In this document: positions 1 through 4,111 of the stretch, one piece after another
How positions within the stretch are numbered: position 1 is the stretch's first letter
How the letters are laid out: the number at the start of each line of letters is the position of its first letter
Origin: Acidobacteriota bacterium
Lineage (GTDB): Bacteria; Acidobacteriota; Blastocatellia; Pyrinomonadales; Pyrinomonadaceae
Assembly: GCA_024640445.1 (NCBI GenBank)
Contig: JAHEEZ010000151.1
Span: 1 to 8,682 of the forward strand
Reading direction: 5' to 3'
DNA length: 8,682 nucleotides
Translations under genes and position numbers: made by a program
The notes under the pieces: generated by a model
The model's input: the letters and a program-made list of their open reading frames with translations, nothing else
Databases searched by the model: none
What the model was told of the DNA's origin: nothing

Positions 1-61
1 TACACCTATCGCGTGTGAACGTCGGCAATTGCCATAAACTCCACTGCGCCGGTCGGCGCGG

Positions 62-106
62 CTTAAAAGATGCCGGGCGAAGTATTCATGACACTCGCCC
101 GGCATT
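62..106 (-). terminator. Intrinsic terminator of the propeller gene
   Basis: Perfect 11-bp inverted repeat, ATGCCGGGCGA at 70-80 against TCGCCCGGCAT at 95-105, with a 14-base loop. Read on the minus strand it is followed by C then TTTT (65-68), and it lies about 45 bases beyond the stop codon of the propeller gene. Confidence 0.8.
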
Positions 107-150
107 CTACTGCACGAATCTGATGAAACCGAGGGTACCCGAGCACTATC

Positions 151-1359
151 CTACGGGAACTCGACCTTTGTGATCGTTCCCAGAAAGATGTTTGTCACGA
201 AAACGTCTCCCGTTTTGGGATCGCGGGCCATAGATGTCGGAGAGATCAACTCATCGGTGATGACCTCCGGTGGCATACTCGCCGCCGGGAAGTACATCAA
301 GCGGCCGGGCGCTCCGCCCAGCTGGTTCGTGCTGAACTCCAATGTGAAGAAGCTGGGGCCGATCCCGCTAAAGAGTGAATCCTCGGGGTCATCGTCTTCA
401 TCGTCATTCACCTTCAGAACATCTATTGCTGATGTGAGGTTCGGAATGAAGATTTGCGCCTCCGCTCTCTTGAGCGAGACTAACTGGACTTCCGATAGTC
501 CGGGTACGAACGGAAATCCGGTAAGCAGCGGAACCAGCAGTCGGTTGCCCCATCGGTGAATGTTGTCCGGGACTGCCTCGACGAAAGGCCCGCCGATGGT
601 GCCGAACAAAGGATTGGGCCGGTTCGGAAACTCGACAAAGGTTGCATACGAGCCATCTCTGAGACTCACCTTGTGGATCAGGTTCCATGCGGCATTCACA
701 ACATAAAGGTCCTTTTGAAAAACCTCTACCCCGTAAAGGTGGCCCGACCGTACATTGTCAGGGTGGTCCATCCTCGGTTCAGAACGGTAGTCCGGCAGAT
801 CCGCTACCATCCATGCTTTCGCCCGAACCCCCTCGTTGTTGACGAGCATGACCTTGTTTCCATTGAGAAGGGCCATCTGGTCCGCGAGTGTCATCACAAA
901 CGGACTGGAGAGGAGCGTAAATCCCCCCGGGAGCGTGAACTGGATTATCGAATTGAAGATCGGTGACGAGGGACTGCCGGTGGGTAATTCAAGGCCGGGA
1001 CCGTTGCTCATCACGGCATCCCCGACTCCGACCGTTACCCACAGGACGTTGCCACGGAGCTTTATGCCGCTCGGACCGTCTACGTCAGGCGCGCCGCCAA
1101 GGTCGTTCACCCCGGAAGGAAGGCCTTCGATAAGGGAATGTGCGTCGCCCGAGAATCGATCAATTATCGAGATCCTCCCTGAGTTCGGCTCCATCGTTCC
1201 TGCCTCCGCTACAAGCAGAGAGTTGTCGGGAGCGAGGGCGATCTTGTTAGGGTGATCTAGCCCGACAGTGTGGACGGAAATTGTCTGCGCAAAGCAGACC
1301 GCCGCCAGTGAAACACCCAGGGAAGCAGCGGCCAATATCGAAAGTCCTCTTCTTCGCAT
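151..1359 (-). CDS. Secreted ScyD/ScyE-family beta-propeller protein
   Basis: A 402-residue exported protein. It opens with a signal peptide (MRRR, then a hydrophobic stretch at about residues 6-22, with probable cleavage after VCFA at 24). The body has repeated propeller-blade sequences such as LDHPNKIALAPDNSLLVAEAG (34-54), GPSGIKLRGNVLWVTVG (95-111), GVEVFQKDLYVVN (210-222) and the closing SPTSMARDPKTGDVFVTN (373-390). These match the ScyD/ScyE family, named after scytonemin-cluster proteins of cyanobacteria but widespread in soil bacteria, where the function is mostly unknown. No enzyme motif was seen, so I assign only an extracytoplasmic propeller. A very acidic loop (NDDEDDDPED, 318-327) is unusual and could bind Ca2+. 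The start is fixed by a strong AGGAGG (1368-1373) eight bases upstream. The gene stands alone between its own 5' region and a terminator. Confidence 0.85.
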   Translation of the reverse strand: MRRRGLSILAAASLGVSLAAVCFAQTISVHTVGLDHPNKIALAPDNSLLVAEAGTMEPNSGRISIIDRFSGDAHSLIEGLPSGVNDLGGAPDVDGPSGIKLRGNVLWVTVGVGDAVMSNGPGLELPTGSPSSPIFNSIIQFTLPGGFTLLSSPFVMTLADQMALLNGNKVMLVNNEGVRAKAWMVADLPDYRSEPRMDHPDNVRSGHLYGVEVFQKDLYVVNAAWNLIHKVSLRDGSYATFVEFPNRPNPLFGTIGGPFVEAVPDNIHRWGNRLLVPLLTGFPFVPGLSEVQLVSLKRAEAQIFIPNLTSAIDVLKVNDDEDDDPEDSLFSGIGPSFFTLEFSTNQLGGAPGRLMYFPAASMPPEVITDELISPTSMARDPKTGDVFVTNIFLGTITKVEFP

Positions 1360-1367
1360 GCAAATTA

Positions 1368-1373
1368 CCTCCT
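1368..1373 (-). promoter_or_regulatory. Shine-Dalgarno of the propeller gene
   Basis: Minus-strand AGGAGG, part of CAGGAGGTAA, eight bases before the ATG at 1359. It supports that start codon. Confidence 0.8.
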
Positions 1374-1417
1374 GTAAGTCTCCGATTCGAAGATTGTTAG
1401 ATCTAGAATTGAAATTT

Positions 1418-1446
1418 GCCCCACTGTATCATCATTTACGTGGGGC
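1418..1446. repeat. Inverted repeat upstream of the propeller gene
   Basis: Perfect 7-bp arms, GCCCCAC (1418-1424) and GTGGGGC (1440-1446), around a 15-base AT-rich centre. It lies 59-87 bases upstream of the propeller start. It overlaps a weak minus-strand promoter candidate (TTGAGT at 1448-1453 and TACAGT at 1423-1428, spacer 19), so an operator role is possible. On the plus strand a T-rich run follows only after nine bases, which is too far for a good terminator. Confidence 0.4.
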
Positions 1447-1453
1447 GACTCAA

Positions 1454-1722
1454 TGTTTTTATTTTCGCGAGGGCCAAATACCGGTTAACGATCCCCCAAC
1501 CTCGCGTCGGTCGTGAATCCCGCCGCAGATGATTCAGAGGCGAAGAAACACTGCGGATCTCGAGGAAAGATCGGCTCCGTTCGAGCGTCCTGCGAAGTCC
1601 TGGTTACTTCACGACCGGACAGCTTGAGGAGGAAGCAGCAGCGAAGAATGGCAGGCAGGAGGATTAGCGATCGGTTCCTTTCTTGAAGGACCCTTCCCAA
1701 TAATCGGTTTGTCACCGGGTAA
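1454..1722. other. Intergenic stretch without a recognisable gene
   Basis: The 363-base gap between the propeller gene and the DUF6064-like gene holds the inverted repeat at 1418-1446. Otherwise it has only short ORFs with no family resemblance and a weak bulged hairpin near 1673-1692 that lacks a T-run. No promoter convincing by eye was found for the plus-strand pair starting at 1723. Confidence 0.4.
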
Positions 1723-1929
1723 ATGCAGGTGCCGTTCACATCAGAAGAGTTCTTCCGCGTCTTCCATGACTATCATGACTATAATGTCGCCGCCTGGCCC
1801 ATCCAGATCGTACTCATCGTCACGGCGCTCTTCCTCGGCGTGTATCCGGATCTCGCGCTCCTTCCGTCCGCCGCGTTCGGTATTTGGCTGGCGGTTAACA
1901 ACAAGAGGGCTAAGAGAGGTGCGAAATGA
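1723..1929 (+). CDS. Short DUF6064-like membrane protein, probably internally deleted
   Basis: 68 residues. The N-terminus (VPFTSEEFFRVF...YNVAAWPIQIVLIV, residues 3-33) closely resembles the start of DUF6064 proteins, multi-pass membrane proteins of unknown function usually near 200 residues. The remainder (ALFLGVYPDLALLPSAAFGIWLA, split here as 35-48 and 49-57) resembles their extreme C-terminus rather than the second helix. The simplest reading is an in-frame deletion of the middle of the gene. Residues 15-20 read HDYHDY from an exact 9-bp tandem duplication. One or two hydrophobic segments remain. An in-frame TAA sits directly before the ATG and no strong Shine-Dalgarno is visible; GTG at 1729 is an alternative start. 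The stop overlaps the next start as ATGA. It may be a decayed gene or a genuine mini-protein. Confidence 0.6.
   Translation: MQVPFTSEEFFRVFHDYHDYNVAAWPIQIVLIVTALFLGVYPDLALLPSAAFGIWLAVNNKRAKRGAK
1765..1782 (+). repeat. 9-bp tandem duplication inside the DUF6064-like gene
   Basis: CATGACTAT occurs twice back to back (1765-1773 and 1774-1782), encoding HDY-HDY. Family members normally have only one such unit between the VF and YN residues, as far as I recall the family. Confidence 0.75.
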
Positions 1930-2477
1930 GGCTCTTTGACTTTCGATTCAGGGCCGTGCGCATACTCTCGCAACGGAGGACCGTTTTTCTCTTGTGCCTT
2001 CTATTGGGCCTAGTGGCTTCCAGCTGGGACACCAAACCGGAGCCGCGCGCATACGCGACCAATGTCTATCTGAACCCGATCTACAACTCCTGGGAGGAAT
2101 ATGAAGGAGTGCGGGTTCCAAGAAGGAACTGCGGAATTCTTAGAGTGAAGCTTGATGAGGTTGGCAGGGTAACGCTCAACAACGAGCCCCAGGGAACCAT
2201 CGATGACCTGAGCGATCTGCGGGAGAGATTGAATCAGATCATCGAGGAACGCCGGCAGAAGGTCATGATCCTCGATCTCGGTCCTGACGGCGAAAAGAAG
2301 TTCGGGTACCGAATAGTGAACGCGGAATTCGAGGTCCTTCCGCCGGATAGTGCCAAATACGGGGACTTCGTTCGACTGGTGGATCTCGCCGCGTCCTTCG
2401 CTCCTTCAGTTGTATATGTTGAAACACCGTCAAGTGCCAAAGACAGCGAGGTCGAATTTCAAAGATGGGCCCTTTAG
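1926..2477 (+). CDS. ExbD/TolR-like membrane-anchored protein
   Basis: 183 residues. An Arg-rich cytoplasmic N-terminus (1-18) is followed by one hydrophobic segment (TVFLLCLLLGLVASSW, 19-34) and a soluble domain that is probably periplasmic. The domain follows the ExbD/TolR periplasmic pattern: strand LRVKLDEVGRVTLNNE (72-87), helix DLSDLRERLNQIIEERR (94-110), strand VMILDL (113-118), helix GDFVRLVDLAASF (146-158) and strand VVYVE (162-166). ExbD proteins couple proton-driven ExbB/TolQ motors to outer-membrane work. Here no exbB/tolQ is adjacent, the protein is longer than typical ExbD (about 130-140 residues), and there is an extra segment at about 119-144. The canonical intramembrane Asp is not obvious; Asp35 lies just after the segment. 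The start overlaps the preceding stop (ATGA) with GAGAGG just upstream, suggesting translational coupling. The family call is by fold pattern and is moderate. Confidence 0.6.
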   Translation: MRLFDFRFRAVRILSQRRTVFLLCLLLGLVASSWDTKPEPRAYATNVYLNPIYNSWEEYEGVRVPRRNCGILRVKLDEVGRVTLNNEPQGTIDDLSDLRERLNQIIEERRQKVMILDLGPDGEKKFGYRIVNAEFEVLPPDSAKYGDFVRLVDLAASFAPSVVYVETPSSAKDSEVEFQRWAL

Positions 2478-2532
2478 GAACAGATGAGACAACGCGAAAA
2501 GCGTGACGTGCTGCGAGATTCGCCGGGCGCAG

Positions 2533-2571
2533 AACAACAGGGGACGCTTCTAATGAGTCCCCTGTTGTTTT
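2533..2571 (+). terminator. Intrinsic terminator after the ExbD-like gene
   Basis: Perfect 13-bp arms, AACAACAGGGGAC (2533-2545) and GTCCCCTGTTGTT (2557-2569), with an 11-base loop and then TTATT on the plus strand. It lies 56 bases beyond the stop of the plus-strand pair. The convergent DUF3303 gene ends on the other side, but that strand lacks a T-run after the stem. Confidence 0.85.
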
Positions 2572-2593
2572 ATTCAAAGCAATTTCGCGTGCT

Positions 2594-2869
2594 TCAATCC
2601 CCGAAGACAGCCTGCATAGCCGCTCCGGCCACATCGTCCTCGACAACCGGCGCGACTTCCAGATCGAGATATTGACCCCAGAATGCGAGGTGTTTCGCAA
2701 GCGCCGCATCATCACCCTCCATCAGATGCCAGCCGTACGAGGATCCCGGCACGTGCCATCTGCCCAGATGCGTGAGTCCTTCCGGCGGATCGCCCTTGCC
2801 TGCCAGGAACTCTCTTGCGGCATCTTCGAAATTCGCGGTATCAAGTCTCCAAGAAACCATGTATTTCAT
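2594..2869 (-). CDS. DUF3303 family protein
   Basis: 91 residues, the usual size for DUF3303 (small proteins of unknown function, likely a dimeric alpha/beta-barrel fold). Family signatures visible are the start MKYMVSWRLD (1-10), PPEGLTHLGRWHVPGSSYGWHLME (28-36 with 37-51), where a short strand with Trp38 leads to the conserved LME, and the end WGQYLDLEVAPVVED (64-78). No catalytic residues can be named. The start is supported by GAGGAG (minus strand, 2878-2883) eight bases upstream. A minus-strand TATACT (2903-2908) could be its -10 element. It is monocistronic, convergent with the ExbD-like gene and divergent from the next pair. Confidence 0.85.
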   Translation of the reverse strand: MKYMVSWRLDTANFEDAAREFLAGKGDPPEGLTHLGRWHVPGSSYGWHLMEGDDAALAKHLAFWGQYLDLEVAPVVEDDVAGAAMQAVFGD

Positions 2870-2902
2870 ATCTTATTCTCCTCTGCGTTGGATTTTGAGC
2901 GG

Positions 2903-2910
2903 AGTATAAC
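2903..2910. promoter_or_regulatory. Possible -10 element(s) in the divergent intergenic region
   Basis: The segment AGTATAAC reads TATACT on the minus strand (toward the DUF3303 gene, 34 bases from its ATG) and TATAAC on the plus strand (toward the CMD-like gene). Both match five of six consensus positions, but no convincing -35 was found at proper spacing on either strand. Confidence 0.3.
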
Positions 2911-3017
2911 ACGACTCGTATTTCCCAGGTGTTGGACATCTGCCACTGCAGGGCGAGTTGAGTTCTCCATCGCCATATTGGGAGTTCTGCCCGCATATGC
3001 TTATTATTGAACGCTAT

Positions 3018-3359
3018 ATGAAAATAATTGATGAAGATGCCAGAGCCGTTTCAGATTCGGTTCTTGGTTCGGATGGCACTACGCCGAAGGATTTGCGCCA
3101 CGCGGTGGAACTTCACTCTGCCTCGCTCTCCGGATGCGGCGACGGTGCGGAAATACCGGAGGAGATCAGAGCCTGGATAGGCAAAGTGTCTCAGGAGGCT
3201 TACAAGACCCTGGATCGGGATGTAGAAGGGCTTACGGATGCCGGATATTCTGAGGACGCCATCTTCGAACTGACCATCGCGGCAGCGATGGGCGCGGCGA
3301 GGGCGAGATATGAACTGGCAATGGCAGCAGTGGAACAAGGAGGTCCCGATGAGGCTTAA
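3018..3359 (+). CDS. Small carboxymuconolactone-decarboxylase-like protein
   Basis: 113 residues from the chosen ATG. The core IPEEIRAWIGKVSQEAYKTL (46-65) followed by DAGYSEDAIFELTIAAAMGAA (74-84 and 85-94) is the helical pattern of CMD/AhpD-related proteins often annotated as CMD-family or hypothetical. It lacks the CxxC pair of active AhpD; its only Cys is Cys40, outside the motif. It may therefore be a non-catalytic partner. The start is uncertain: ATG 3018 fits where homologues seem to begin but has no Shine-Dalgarno; in-frame ATG 2997 has GGAG 12 bases upstream, and TTG 2958 is also possible. Its end overlaps the start of the next gene by 11 bases, so the two are almost certainly co-expressed and may act together. 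Confidence 0.7.
   Translation: MKIIDEDARAVSDSVLGSDGTTPKDLRHAVELHSASLSGCGDGAEIPEEIRAWIGKVSQEAYKTLDRDVEGLTDAGYSEDAIFELTIAAAMGAARARYELAMAAVEQGGPDEA
3337..3344 (+). promoter_or_regulatory. Shine-Dalgarno deciding the AhpD-like start
   Basis: AAGGAGGT, a near-perfect anti-SD complement, four bases before ATG 3349. It excludes the upstream in-frame ATG at 3310, which would run deep into the preceding gene, and it sits inside the 3' end of that gene. Confidence 0.85.
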
Positions 3360-3933
3360 GGTATTGGAGACCGGTCAAGCGGGATTTACCAGACTGAAGT
3401 TCTACGTGATCGGGAAACTGGCGCGAATGAGGGTGCCGGACGTCGTCCGAGTGCTCGAGTACCGGCGTGAGTTCTTCGGCAAGCCCTTTTCCGATCTTGT
3501 CGAGAAAAGCCTCAGGAACAGCGATCACTGGAGTCACGGAGAGTGTGAATTATTCGCCGCTTTTGTATCAAGCAGAAACCAGTGCCCGTTCTGAACCGGC
3601 TCTCACGGCGCGGTCGCGTCGCATTTGCTGGGAACGGAACTTGTTGAATCCGTGATGAAGGACCCGTCCACCGCGGATATTGATGAACGTCTAAAGGCGA
3701 TGCTCGGGTTTCTTGAGAAAATGACGCTTGAGCCCGGTCGCCTTAGAAAGGCTGACGGTAAGGCCCTTCGGACGGTGGGCCTGAGCGACGGTGAGATCAG
3801 GGACGCGATACGGGTCGCATTCGCTTTCAACCTGATCACCCGCCTTGCCGATTCTTTTGATTTTGAAATTCCGACAAGTGGCCAGTTCGCGAAAGGGGCG
3901 AAGATGATCACAAAGTTTGGCTACAAGATATAG
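3349..3933 (+). CDS. AhpD-like peroxidase-related selenoprotein (CxxU), TGA read as Sec
   Basis: With TGA 3592-3594 read as selenocysteine this is a 194-residue protein, the usual length of the peroxidase-related/CMD family. The N-terminal part ends WSHGECELFAAFVSSRNQCPF (61-69 and 70-81), residue 82 is TGA, and the frame continues TGSHGAVASHLLGTELVESV (83-102), then ERLKAMLGFLEKMTLEPG, GLSDGEIRDAIRVAFAFNLI and a C-terminal FGYKI, all family-typical. Homologues have Cys at 82. The layout Glu67-Cys79-Sec82-His86 keeps the 12/3/4 spacing of Glu118-Cys130-Cys133-His137 of M. tuberculosis AhpD, a thiol-based peroxidase that turns over hydroperoxides with a disulfide-reducing partner. A SECIS-like hairpin follows the TGA. 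Standard gene callers would give two fragments (3349-3594 and about 3655-3933). The alternative is a nonsense mutation or sequencing error. No Sec machinery is in view. Confidence 0.8.
3592..3631 (+). promoter_or_regulatory. Candidate bacterial SECIS element with its UGA
   Basis: Directly after TGA (3592-3594): lower stem CCGGC (3596-3600) with GCTGG (3627-3631, one G-U pair), a symmetric 5x5 internal loop, upper stem CGGCGC (3606-3611) with GCGTCG (3616-3621, one G-U pair), and apical loop GGTC (3612-3615). The loop begins 18 bases after the UGA. In E. coli fdhF the GGUC loop begins about 19 bases after it. Bacterial SECIS elements bind SelB through such a loop with early G residues. The fold was found by eye, not by energy calculation. 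Confidence 0.7.
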
Positions 3934-4047
3934 CCGCCTGTGGTCTTGGCCTTTCATTTTTAATTAAAGGCATGGGCGCCGCCGCGACCGTTTTGCATTC
4001 CTGAATGAGGCTACAGGCTTCTGATGAAGTTCTTTCCGGCGATACAT

Positions 4048-4077
4048 TTGTTAGCAAGACCGCCAAAGTGATATAAA
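4048..4077 (+). promoter_or_regulatory. Sigma70-like promoter of the M14 peptidase gene
   Basis: TTGTTA (4048-4053) and TATAAA (4072-4077) with an 18-base spacer, placing the transcript start near 4084, about 28 bases before ATG 4112. The 178-base gap also contains a 6-bp hairpin (3949-3971) without a T-run. Confidence 0.5.
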
Positions 4078-4111
4078 TTCCAAACCGTCCAAAATCAATT
4101 CGGAGAATAAG

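Noticed and set aside
46..59. GCGCC-GGTC-GGCGC hairpin near the window start as a terminator or second SECIS
   Set aside because: Short, no T-run, and no coding frame with a TGA upstream is visible within the window.
1485..1739. Minus-strand 84-codon frame in the intergenic gap
   Set aside because: No SD, no family resemblance, and it overlaps the start of the DUF6064-like gene.
3349..3594. Treating 3349-3594 and 3655-3933 as two genes or a nonsense pseudogene
   Set aside because: Both halves are well conserved in one frame, the only stop is TGA at the redox Cys position, and a SECIS-like hairpin follows. The second half has no Shine-Dalgarno of its own and no complete fold.
3310..3594. Upstream in-frame ATG 3310 as the start of the AhpD-like gene
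   Set aside because: It overlaps the preceding gene by 50 bases and lacks an SD, while ATG 3349 has AAGGAGGT four bases away and begins at the family N-terminus.
3949..3971. Hairpin GCCTTT...AAAGGC as a terminator of the selenoprotein gene
   Set aside because: Only 6 bp, largely A-T pairs, and no T-run follows on either strand.
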